DNA of 64,000 nt from Pratylenchus scribneri (Eukaryota; Nematoda; Chromadorea; Rhabditida; Pratylenchidae). Numbering within the stretch: the first letter of the stretch is position 1; every line of letters starts with the position of its first letter. Both the position numbers and the translations under genes were made by a program. The DNA lies in NCBI GenBank assembly GCA_030063045.1, contig JAQSEB010000005.1, forward strand, positions 1,191,001 through 1,255,000, read 5' to 3'. The notes beneath the pieces are model-generated. The model searched no databases. It saw only the letters and a list, made by a program, of their open reading frames with translations, and was not told the DNA's origin. Below are positions 14,414 through 30,900 of this stretch, one piece after another.

Positions 14414-15010
14414 CAGCGAATTACCGTAAATTTCCTATTTGAAGCCCCCTCCCTATTAAAAGCCCCCAAATTTTTTTCCAATTTAATTCTTAATTTAATA
14501 AATACCTATGTTTTGAATGATAAAAACATTTTTTTTGTCGAAAAAACAAATTGTCAATTACAAAAACATGTACAAAAATATGTTTTAGATTTATAGAAAA
14601 AAATTTTTTGAATCGTAAAAACATTTTTGAATTTCAAAAAACATCTACAAAAACATGTTCTGAATGATAAAAAAAATGTTGTACATTTTAAAAACTTGTT
14701 CTAAAAATGCTTTGAAGAAAAAAAAACAGTTTGTAAATTTTAAAAACATCTATAAAAATGATTGGAATCATAAAAAAACATCTTATTAAATGAAAAATTG
14801 TAAAAATGTGTTGTAAAAATATGTTTTGGGTTGTAAAAACATGCTCTGATTTGTTGCAAATTTCGATAAAATTTTATTTTTCATCCATTTTTCCTCTCCG
14901 AAATTTATAAGCCCTCTCTCTATTTGAAACCCACTCCCTATTTGAAGCCCCCTCTAGAGGGTCTATGAAATTTATAAGCCTCGGGGCTTCTAATAGGAAA
15001 TTTACGGTAT
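14414..15010. mobile_element. Fold-back element, ACCGTAAATTTCCTATT family
   Basis: The outer ends ACCGTAAATTTCCTATTTGAAGC and the inverted ..GGCTTCTAATAGGAAATTTACGGT bound an interior of short ACATGTTTTT-like motifs. It lies in a lectin intron. Shorter or diverged members occur at about 5650-5735, 7203-7385, 11634-11775 and 16116-16660. Confidence 0.7.
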
Positions 15011-15549
15011 ATATCTGAAGGCAAAAGGCAAAGTTGCCATACATTAATATGTTTTTTTTCTGGCACCTTATAGCACTGCCCATTGAATGCCGACCAACCA
15101 TCAGGGCAGCCCTTGCAGAAATAGCCGGAGGTAGGCACCAAATTTGTTGCCTGGTTGCAGTTCGCATCGTACCACAGTCCACGATACGGGCCATAGCCCA
15201 TCATTCGCACACAATTGCCAGCTAAACAAATTGCCATATAATGAGTAAGGCCCGGATTTTTATGCAAATACATATTTTTTTCCTGGCATTGTAACGTGTT
15301 TATATGAATGAAAAATAAGTTTTTAACTTGGTCTGATGCCAAAAAAATTTGTATTTTAGAATGCATATTTTTTTGCATATTTTGCATTTTTTTTTTTTGC
15401 ATATTTTACCATTGTTGGGAAAATTTTCAATCAAAAATGTAATTAATTGGTTAAAATTTGTCAAAAAAAATCTTAAATAGTTAGAGGAAATTGGCCTTTT
15501 CGCCTTCAAATTGGTAAAAAATAGTCAGTCTCAACAACTGAAAAATTTT

Positions 15550-15622
15550 AGCCGAATGGCTTAGAGGATTGTCTTTGGAATGTAAAGTTGCGAGGGTCGA
15601 AGGTTCGAATCTCGGGGCATCC
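15550..15622 (+). ncRNA. tRNA-like sequence with A and B boxes (SINE head or tRNA pseudogene)
   Basis: TGGCTTAGAGG matches a Pol III A box and GGTTCGAATC matches a B box at tRNA-like spacing. A run of nine T follows at about 15628-15636, as expected of a Pol III terminator. The acceptor and T stems pair poorly, so this is unlikely to be a working tRNA. It is antisense within a lectin intron and is duplicated at 30903-30975. Confidence 0.5.
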
Positions 15623-16115
15623 AAATATTTTTTTTTGACGAAAAACCCTACTTTTAAGCTTTTTGGGCATTTTTCTCTGAAAATTACTAAAAAATAATTT
15701 AAAAAATATCCAAAAATTGCCAAAAAGTCTCAATTTTATTTGCATATTTTAGTGCACATTTTTCATTTTTTGTGCATATTTTATGCGCATATTTCACTAT
15801 TTTTAAATGCATAAAACTATCCGGGCCTTAATAATGAGAATAAAGAAATTTTTTAAAATTCACCAGTCACCGGCTCTCCTGGGCCCCATGGGTACACGCC
15901 TGCTCCGCCGGTGAGTGGATTCGCATAGTCCACCTCATCGCCGTCGGCCCAGCTCATGCCGTTGACCGTGCCGCCAGCATTTCGGGTCAGCTGCATTCCC
16001 AGCCAGAAATTGTGATTTTTCCCATCCGGATTTATTGTGTTCAGAATTAAGCCTTCAAGCAAATGCAAAAAATTTAAATTATAAACAAATAAGGAAATCA
16101 ATAATTTTTTACATT

Positions 16116-16660
16116 TACCGTAAATATTCTATTAGAAGCCCCGGGGCTTATAAATTTCAGTTTTCAGAGACCCTCTAGAGGGGGCTTCAAAAAGAGACGG
16201 GGCTTCAAATAGAGACGAGGCATATAAATTTCAGATTGATGAAAAATAAAATTTATCGATAAAATTTGCAACAAATCAGAACATGTTTTTACGGTCCAGG
16301 ACATATTTTAACAAAATGTTTTTAAAATTTTATTTGTCATAAGATGTTTTTGGCAATTCTTAGCACTTTTAGAAGATGTTTTTACTCATGTTTTTGACGA
16401 TTCCAAACATGATTTTCTACTAAAAACATTTTTTCGAACATGTTTTTGGAATTTAAAACATTTTTTTCGACTAAAAACAACATGTTTTTTCGATCAAAAA
16501 TATATTTTTATCATTTAAAACATGTTTGTCGATTCAAAAAATAAAATAAGAAAAAAAAATTTGGGGGGGGGGGGGGGGGTTCAAATAGAGAGGGGGCTTA
16601 TAACAGAGACCCTCTAGGGGGGGGGGCTTCAAATAGAATATTTATTCAAATAGAATATTT
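16116..16660. mobile_element. Fold-back element with a 17-G run
   Basis: This member of the CCGTAAAT..CTATTAGAAGCCCC family has arms at about 16116-16230 and 16580-16660 and an interior of ACATGTTTTT motifs. A 17-bp G homopolymer at 16563-16579 and a second G-run near 16617-16626 lie in the right arm. It is in lectin intron 2. Confidence 0.65.
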
Positions 16661-16972
16661 ACATTTATAAACTTTCTTACCGACAAGAAACGAATTTTCC
16701 ATCTGACTGTGCACTGACACAAGGTCGGAGTCATTGGCAAGGCAATTTGTTCGAGCCTGGGACCAAGTATAGCCGGGCATTGTCGGATAGGTGATCTGAT
16801 GCGAGTTTTTAATTATTTCCTCAGAAATAAACCGAATCCCAAAGTCCTTGAATATCAAGGCTTAGCAATCCTAAAGAATCCGTATCCCAAAAAAATTTTT
16901 TTTATTTTTTTAAAAATTGGTTTCTAGAGGTTTGGTAGGCAGATTCGCCTTATCGTCATCCCATTTGGTAAC

Positions 16973-17733
16973 ACTAGCGTTTAGGTGGTAAGCTGTTTTT
17001 ATGTCTAAATACTATATTTCGGCTAGAAATGTACTAAAAATAATATAAAAATGCATAAAAGTGACAACCGTGCAAGTTATGGTATCATGAAAATCGAAAA
17101 TGTGCTTGGTCCTCCCTATGGGTCAAATCTCGAAAAATTTTTTGAAAAATTTTTCGGTCAAATTATATCTCAATCGACGTGTCTCGATGAATAGTGTACG
17201 AATCAGCAATCGGTTTCGTTTAAAACTAAAAAAATAAAAAGTTACAGTTGCGCAAAGGAAATACGGATTGGAACTGCTCCGGTGGGCATTTCAGAGTGGA
17301 CTCCTCCGTGTGCTCCGCCTCCGCGCGACCAGACGAGCTTGTGGCTCGCTTCGCTCGCCAAGCACTCGTCCAGTTCCCGCGCTTCGGCTACGCACACTCC
17401 GGAGTCCACTCTTACATTCCTCCGCAGTTCCAACACATTCCAGCGAGACAAAAATGGCCAAAACTTTGATATTTTTGAGTTTTATGCGAAACCAATCGAA
17501 GTTTCGGACTCTGCTCATCGAGACGCGTCGATTGAGCTATAATATGGCCATGAAAAAATTTTAAAAAATTTTTCGAGATTTGACCCATAGGGGGGACCAA
17601 GCACATTTTCGATTTTCATGATACCATAACTTGCACGGTTGTCACTTTTATGCATTTTTATATTATTTTTAGTACATTTCTAGCCGAAATATAGTATTTA
17701 GACATAAAAACAGCTTACCACCTAAACGCTAGT
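16973..17733. mobile_element. Large fold-back element with GC-rich core (761 bp)
   Basis: Inverted arms of about 170 bp start ACTAGCGTTTAGGTGGTAAG and end with its complement. The core at 17265-17440 is GC-rich (CGCGCGACCAGACGAGC and similar), in sharp contrast to its surroundings. It encodes overlapping open frames on both strands without domains. A diverged fragment of a related sequence lies at 17865-18030, directly beside the hAT. No clear target duplication was found. Confidence 0.75.
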
Positions 17734-18038
17734 CAAGCCTCCCATTTGACCCAATATTAATTTTATTTTTTAATTCCAACTTTAAGGCAACATATATAAA
17801 AATAAATTTGACAAAGTTCCAAGTTGATTAATTCCACCTGTCCTCTATCTCTATATTTCCGTCATGTGAATCTTCGGCTACGCCACTCCGGAATCACTCT
17901 CACATCCCTCCATTGTTCCAACACATTCCAGCGAGACAAAAATGGCCATAACTTTTTTTACTTTTGAATTTTATACGAAACCAATCACACAGATTCGTGC
18001 TTCTCTCATTGAGACGCGTCGATTGAGGTTATAATAAG

Positions 18039-20530
18039 TAGGGCTGGCAAAAATAGTTGCCAAAAATCGCAAAATAGTTAACTAGAATAGTTGCCAAAAA
18101 TCGCAAAATAGTTACATAAATAGTTGCAAAAACCCAAAATAGTGACAAAAATTTCAAAAAAAGTTACAATTTTTTATCGAAATAAAAGGTTAAAAATAGA
18201 AAAGAGATTTAAAAAATTCATTGATCAGATCGTTCTTGGTTATAATTGCAAATCAGATACATTTCGAGATTATTAATTTGAAACTCATTCGATTATCAGT
18301 AGGGCTGGCAAATATAGTTATTTAACTATTTTATGCGGAGCATTATTTATGCATAAAAACGCAATAAAAAACATATCTAACTTGGTTTGAGCCCAAAATA
18401 TTGAACTTTTTTTCAACTTTTTTCACTATTTTTAACTATTTTGCTACCTTTGCAACTATTTAACTATTTGATCACTATTTCAGCCCAAAACAACTATTTT
18501 ATATAACTTTTTTTGGAAATTTCTTAAAAATGCCACCAAATAATACAAAATATGCATTGTTTCGCCAGTGGATTGATCGATTAAATGGAAATTCAGTTTA
18601 TACAATCAATACTACCAAAGAGGGTAAAGGGATTTATTGTGAAGCGTGTCAACAACAGGTTTATATAAAATTTACAACGACCAATAGACAACGGGAATTT
18701 GTTCAACAAAAGGTTATTCAACAAAATTGTTCTACAATAATATTTGGTCATTTAAAACAACACAATGAAACATTGAAGCATAGACGTGCCCTTCTTCGAG
18801 TTTCAGAAAAGGAAAAACGACAAAAACAACTTAAAAATGATTTTTTGTAAAATATCAATTTAGGTTTTGAATACTTTAGACCCGAACGATGCCGTCGCAA
18901 TTGAGGAAAGTTTGGCCTGTTATACAAATGCTGTTTGGCAGGACCTCGCCTATATCCAATCTAATTTTGCCAAATTGGCCGAATCGATCACAAAATTGGA
19001 AAAACAAGGCCTATCCATTTATGAACAATTGCAAATCTTTGGCGAAGTACAAGATGAAATGGAAATGGCAATCGGAGAAAGTGCAGACAAATTCAAGAGA
19101 AATTCAAGTTTATTGTTTCCAATAATCCCGGAATCGAAATCATGTCCCAAATCTGCAATATTCTTTCTGGCCAAAACAATAATTGTGATGTTTCGCCAAA
19201 TCTAATTCCATTTTACAAATATTCACCACTCACATCTTGTGATGTTGAGCGTTCTTTCTCTATGTATAAGTCTATTTTGGCTGATAATCGAATGAGTTTC
19301 AAATTAATAATCTCGAAATGTATCTGATTTGCAATTATAACCAAGAACGATCTGATCAATGAATTTTTTAAATCTCTTTTCTATTTTTAACCTTTTATTT
19401 CGATAAAAAATTGTAACTTTTTTTGAAATTTTTGTCACTATTTTGGGTTTTTGCAACTATTTATGTAACTATTTTGCGATTTTTGGCAACTATTCTAGTT
19501 AACTATTTTGCGATTTTTGGCAACTATTTTTGCCAGCCCTAATTATCAGCCAAAATAGACTTATACATAGAGAAAGAACGCTCAACATCACAAGATGTGA
19601 GTGGTGAATATTTGTAAAATGGAATTAGATTTGGCGAAACATCACAATTATTGTTTTGGCCAGAAAGAATATTGCAGATTTGGGACATGATTTCGATTCC
19701 GGGATTATTGGAAACAATAAACTTGAATTTCTCTTGAATTTGTCTGCACTTTCTCCGATTGCCATTTCCATTTCATCTTGTACTTCGCCAAAGATTTGCA
19801 ATTGTTCATAAATGGATAGGCCTTGTTTTTCCAATTTTGTGATCGATTCGGCCAATTTGGCAAAATTAGATTGGATATAGGCGAGGTCCTGCCAAACAGC
19901 ATTTGTATAACAGGCCAAACTTTCCTCAATTGCGACGGCATCGTTCGGGTCTAAAGTATTCAAAACCTAAATTGATATTTTACAAAAAATCATTTTTAAG
20001 TTGTTTTTGTCGTTTTTCCTTTTCTGAAACTCGAAGAAGGGCACGTCTATGCTTCAATGTTTCATTGTGTTGTTTTAAATGACCAAATATTATTGTAGAA
20101 CAATTTTGTTGAATAACCTTTTGTTGAACAAATTCCCGTTGTCTATTGGTCGTTGTAAATTTTATATAAACCTGTTGTTGACACGCTTCACAATAAATCC
20201 CTTTACCCTCTTTGGTAGTATTGATTGTATAAACTGAATTTCCATTTAATCGATCAATCCACTGGCGAAACAATGCATATTTTGTATTATTTGGTGGCAT
20301 TTTTAAGAAATTTCCAAAAAAAGTTATATAAAATAGTTGTTTTGGGCTGAAATAGTGATCAAATAGTTAAATAGTTGCAAAGGTAGCAAAATAGTTAAAA
20401 ATAGTGAAAAAAGTTGAAAAAAAGTTCAATATTTTGGGCTCAAACCAAGTTAGATATGTTTTTTATTGCGTTTTTATGCATAAATAATGCTCCGCATAAA
20501 ATAGTTAAATAACTATATTTGCCAGCCCTA
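18039..20530 (-). mobile_element. Recombinant (B/A) hAT element containing a nested hAT
   Basis: The outer element is 18039-18299 plus 19550-20530 (261 + 981 = 1242 bp, the same length as copy A). Its left flank is ATAATAAG (18031-18038) but its right flank is GTGATGAT (20531-20538), so it lacks a matching target duplication. The left flank equals that of the copy in lectin intron 1 and the right flank equals that of the copy in ace. This is the expected product of crossing-over between those two. The crossover must lie right of the nested insertion, in 19550-20530. Confidence 0.9.
18300..19541 (+). mobile_element. Nested hAT element (1242 bp) inserted in an identical element
   Basis: A complete element lies in the opposite orientation with TAGGGCTGGCAAA ends, flanked by ATTATCAG at 18292-18299 and 19542-19549. 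It carries the same three coding fragments as copy A: 18530-18850 BED-like, 18867-19205, and 19142-19327 dimerisation motif. The same frame break is present, so the mobile form was already broken. Confidence 0.95.
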
Positions 20531-25749
<5,219 letters not shown>

Positions 25750-27337
25750 TTCACATTTTTCTTATGATTGATGCTTTGGGCATCTGCAGTAGAGGAAACA
25801 ATAATTCATTGTGAGGCTTTGGAATCAAGAAAAATGGACATATTTAAATTGCAGAAAAAATGATTGAATTTATACAAATTCTTCAAAAATAATCAAATCA
25901 TTTTTTGAGGCTATAGTTTGGTCATAAATGGGTGTGTATGGATTTAGGAGAAGGGCTAGGTAAGGGATAAGAATCTTAAATAAGTTTGATTTGGCCAAAT
26001 TAATGGACTCAAAAAAAAGATAATTCTTCGGATGAAATGAAAAGTTTCTCTGCAAATTCGATCATTTTTCAGCAAATTAATATAATACTTCTTTAAGAAA
26101 AAATGATGGAGAATTGTGGAAAGAAAGAAAGACCAAATGATTGGTTTGTGGAAAGTGGAAACCCATTTTTCACAAAGGCTAAGGAGGAAGAATAATCGGT
26201 CATCATCATCATTTTTGGCCTATATTTTTCCCGCCGTGATCATTTCCTCCTCCTTTAGTCCCTGCTCCCTTCCCTATAGACTGCCGCCAGTTGCGGTGCG
26301 GTCATCGTTAAATTTCCACCTTCATAAAAGAGGGAAAAAAACTTCCACTTTTTCATTTTTCTAGTCAATATTCGTGGAGAGAAAATGGGAAGGGGATAAT
26401 GTCAATCAAATCTGCTTAGACCCTCTCTCGATTTCGAGACAATGGGAGAGACGGCTCAAGGGGGCAGAATTTGGCCTCAAATCAGTGGGAAAAAAAAAGG
26501 GAAAATGTGGAGAATTGGCATTGCCAAAAGTCATTGAAGTTTTTGGTTGGCGGTTGATGAGTGTTGTGAGGCCAGCCGGCTAACTTTGCTGCGAATGAAC
26601 CAGCCAAACTAAAACCAAACAACAGCTGTTCCCACCTCAGCATCCGCAAAGTTTTGCACTCTTCTCAAAAGTCACACAAAGTTGGGTCTTGGGTGGTGTG
26701 TTTAAAAAAGTGATGATGGTTGGGGGGATTTAATTTGTGGAAAGAAATGGGGGGAAATTTTGAGGGTGGAAGAATGAATGGGAATGGGAAGAGAATTGGT
26801 TTATTTTCCCATTTTTGTGTGGGTCTTCTCAAATATCATCACATCACAAAAATATATAATATTTGGAAGGTGTAATCCTCTTTTGGGTTTTGTTTTTCTT
26901 ACCAAAAGGTGACGATGAATTCTTCCTTTTTCAAGCCTTTTTTATTAGACAATTTTTTTTGGATTTTTGAGGGTAATAAATTCGAATTACCGTACATTCT
27001 CTAATAGAAGCCCCCTCTCTAATATACGCATAATTTTGAAGATTTTTAGGGAAGAATTTTTACGGTTTTTTTGGAGTGTCTCTGAAATTTATTAGTCGCT
27101 GGGTTCTTAATAGAGAATTTACGGTACTTCAAATATCATCACAAAAATATATATAATATTGGAAGGTGTAATCCTCTTTTGGTTTTGTTTTTCTGCCAAT
27201 TGGTGATGAAGAATTCTTACTTTTGCCACACCTTTCTTTTAATAGGCAATTTGCAATGTAATTTCCTTTCTTCAAATCAATTTTTCCATCAGGGATTTAT
27301 TTCACCGAAAAGATGGTGGAATCAAAGAAGACAATAA

Positions 27338-27786
27338 AGCTACGTTCACAGAAATGGAGACAACGCATTGGCTCCAAGAGGAGTAGGATTTTCTAAGACA
27401 TACAAAAAAATTTTCTATCGGACCGGACCAAAAAAATAATTTTTATACCGAAAAAAATAGAGCAGAATTTACTGTATCAGATAGTATAATTTGACGATTT
27501 TTTGACGAGTAAAAAAATTACTAGAATTTTTGGAGCCAACGGCTAGGCAAAACGCAGAGCCAACGATTCAAATGCTCCGGCGTTGGCTACAAAAATTTTC
27601 ATAATTTTTCTACCTTTCAGAAATGTTTATAAAAATTTACTATCTGATACAGTAAAAAGTCTGCTCTATTTTTAAGTATAAAAATTATTATTTTTTTGGT
27701 CCGATAGAAAAAATTTTTTTGTAGGTCCCCAAAAATCTTACTCCTCTTGGAGTCAATGCATTGCATCCGTTTCTGTGAACGTAGCT
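27338..27786. mobile_element. Tourist/Harbinger-like MITE, duplicate copy
   Basis: This is the second copy of the 11985-12433 MITE with the same TAA flanks, carried by the tandem duplication rather than by transposition. Confidence 0.8.
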
Positions 27787-27984
27787 TAACAGATAAAAGA
27801 GGATTTGTTTTATTATAGTTTATCAAATTTATTTGAAACAGTGAATGTTTAATTAAAATTCAAAAATATGGATCAAATGAAATATGAATAATGATTAAAT
27901 GAATATGAATGACAAAGAAAGAGGATAATTTCACTTTATACAAAAATTAATATCTAAATGAACACAAAATTTAATAAAATTCGC

Positions 27985-30900
27985 TCAAAATTTGCACACT
28001 GTCGCCGGTGACCAAGGCACGTCGCATGGCATATCATCCCAACGGGCTGGCTCATTCGATGCAGTCACACTGACGCGCACACAATTGGTTACATGCGGCT
28101 GGTCGGGTTGATTGTACCATCCGGTGTTCGATGTAGCCCAGGGGTAGACCTAAATTTATAACAAATTAAAAATGAGGAATAATAAATGGACCGATAATGA
28201 AATTATTTAGGCATCAAAATCAGTTATTTAGGCAGTAACTAACCAATTCTGTATTACGGCACTTGCGGACCCGATACTTGCGGACGAAGTGGTCTGGCGT
28301 CGATGGTGGTAATGCTGGTGTGGACTTGTTTATAGCATTTTATTAGGCATAAAATTAGCTACAAAATGACATCAAAAGCATTGGCCAAGGTTGGATATTC
28401 ACCGAGTTATGGGTAAAAAACAGCCAACAATTTTAATTAAAATCAACGGTTTTTTGGCCATAACTCAGTGAATATCCAACATTGGGCAAAGCTGTTGGTG
28501 TCATTTTGTAGCTAATTTTATGCCTAATAAAATGCTCTAAACAATTCCACACCAGCTTTACCACCATCGACGCCAGACCATTTTGTCCGCAAGTGTCGGC
28601 CAACCAACTTTTCATGTCGAAAAATTTGCAATTTTTAAGGCCCATATAACTTGGCCAACCGCCTCGCTCCGCTCGGTAGTTATGCACTTCCTCTAATACT
28701 ATGCCTAATCCCAAGTCCTAACATTTTCATTTTGTTATGGCCAGTTTATATTGCCCTAAAAACGGACCAGAACGATTGAGTCCCCACGTTTGAAACCATT
28801 GATAACACATGTGTATATAATGATTAAGAGATGATTTGAGACATGAGAGAATAGAGAAGGATGGTGATTTTTGCTATACAAAATCAATTAGTTTATTTAT
28901 ACATGCGTATATTAATATAATTATTATTGAATTCAAAATCTATCTATATACACATATGTATTTGTCTATAATGATTAAATTACACAACTAATTTAGATTC
29001 GCAAACTATATTTGGAACTTTTTGATTATTTAATTCATTTTCTCCATAGTCAAAACCTCAGCAGATACGCATTTTTGAGGCAATATTTAAAAAATTGGGT
29101 CTTCCCTTTTCTCTCAGCTGGTAATAATCATTTAGTATACAAATATCTACGGGGACTCAAACATTACCGACCGTTAAAAATGCAAATTTTTCGTCACGAA
29201 AAGTTGATGCCTACGTAAATATAAATGATTTTGATGCCTAAATAATTTTATCTTATTATAAACTATAATAAAGCGGTCGGACACATACCCCACCAGCCAC
29301 ATTGGCTCCGAAGTCGACGACAGTTCCGTCGTTCCAGTTCAGTCCGTTCACCCAGCCATTTGGCGCTCGGCTTAGCACCATTCCTATCATAAAGCCATTA
29401 ATAGTGGGATTGGCGGATTTGACGAGATCTGTGGAATAATAGGATTTTATTTTAATTTTTTTATTTTGCAAAATTATCAATAATTTTGAATTATTTTAAA
29501 TCATTATGACAGACCAAAGACAAAGTTATTCTCCGCTGCGCTGTGAATTGACACCATGCTTGCGTTGAATATAGAACAAAGACGCTGAAAATGCACCATG
29601 GTTCCTGGTTGGCTGGAAGAGACGAAAGCCTTGAATTCAAGAAGAGAAAAATATTGAAATATCTTTTCTGATTTTTTATTTTTAAAAAAACAAGAAGGCC
29701 AATAACTTTCCGAACAACCCTATATTTTTGGATCTAAAATGGCTAAATCACAAGATTAGATTTTTTCAGCGAATTACCGTAAATTTCCTATTTGAAGCCC
29801 CCTCCCTATTAAAAGCCCCCAAATTTTTTTCCAATTTAATTCTTAATTTAATAAATACCTATGTTTTGAATGATAAAAACATTTTTTTTGTCGAAAAAAC
29901 AAATTGTCAATTACAAAAACATGTACAAAAATATGTTTTAGATTTATAGAAAAAAATTTTTTGAATCGTAAAAACATTTTTGAATTTCAAAAAACATCTA
30001 CAAAAACATGTTCTGAATGATAAAAAAAATGTTGTACATTTTAAAAACTTGTTCTAAAAATGCTTTGAAGAAAAAAAAACAGTTTGTAAATTTTAAAAAC
30101 ATCTATAAAAATGATTGGAATCATAAAAAAACATCTTATTAAATGAAAAATTGTAAAAATGTGTTGTAAAAATATGTTTTGGGTTGTAAAAACATGCTCT
30201 GATTTGTTGCAAATTTCGATAAAATTTTATTTTTCATCCATTTTTCCTCTCCGAAATTTATAAGCCCTCTCTCTATTTGAAACCCACTCCCTATTTGAAG
30301 CCCCCTCTAGAGGGTCTATGAAATTTATAAGCCTCGGGGCTTCTAATAGGAAATTTACGGTATATATCTGAAGGCAAAAGGCAAAGTTGCCATACATTAA
30401 TATGTTTTTTTTCTGGCACCTTATAGCACTGCCCATTGAATGCCGACCAACCATCAGGGCAGCCCTTGCAGAAATAGCCGGAGGTAGGCACCAAATTTGT
30501 TGCCTGGTTGCAGTTCGCATCGTACCACAGTCCACGATACGGGCCATAGCCCATCATTCGCACACAATTGCCAGCTAAACAAATTGCCATATAATGAGTA
30601 AGGCCCGGATTTTTATGCAAATACATATTTTTTTCCTGGCATTGTAACGTGTTTATATGAATGAAAAATAAGTTTTTAACTTGGTCTGATGCCAAAAAAA
30701 TTTGTATTTTAGAATGCATATTTTTTTGCATATTTTGCATTTTTTTTTTTTGCATATTTTACCATTGTTGGGAAAATTTTCAATCAAAAATGTAATTAAT
30801 TGGTTAAAATTTGTCAAAAAAAATCTTAAATAGTTAGAGGAAATTGGCCTTTTCGCCTTCAAATTGGTAAAAAATAGTCAGTCTCAACAACTGAAAAATT

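Larger units (their letters stand above)
12632..16795 (-). pseudogene. C-type lectin gene, duplicate copy lacking exon 1
   Basis: Exons 2-7 (16681-16795, 15864-16052, 15067-15221, 14162-14276, 13936-14075, 12632-12796) are all in phase and identical in layout to the complete copy at 27985-36284. The exon for the signal peptide and the first Cys-rich segment is absent. Upstream on the minus strand lies the recombinant hAT and then the truncated second ace. It therefore has no secretion signal of its own and no native promoter. The CTLD sequence itself is undamaged in what I read. Expression would require a new start or read-through from ace. Confidence 0.85.

Noticed and set aside
14874..15402. 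106- and 154-codon frames over the CTLD junction
   Set aside because: One is out of frame with the lectin, the other includes flanking intron. The real exon is 15067-15221, by phase and family match.
17242..17606. Six overlapping open frames of 64-98 codons on both strands
   Set aside because: They all fall in the GC-rich core of a fold-back element, have no domain and conflict with each other. Openness follows from composition.
18039..20530. Middle hAT as an independent third insertion
   Set aside because: Its two flanks differ and each equals a flank of one of the other copies. Recombination explains this better than insertion without a target duplication.
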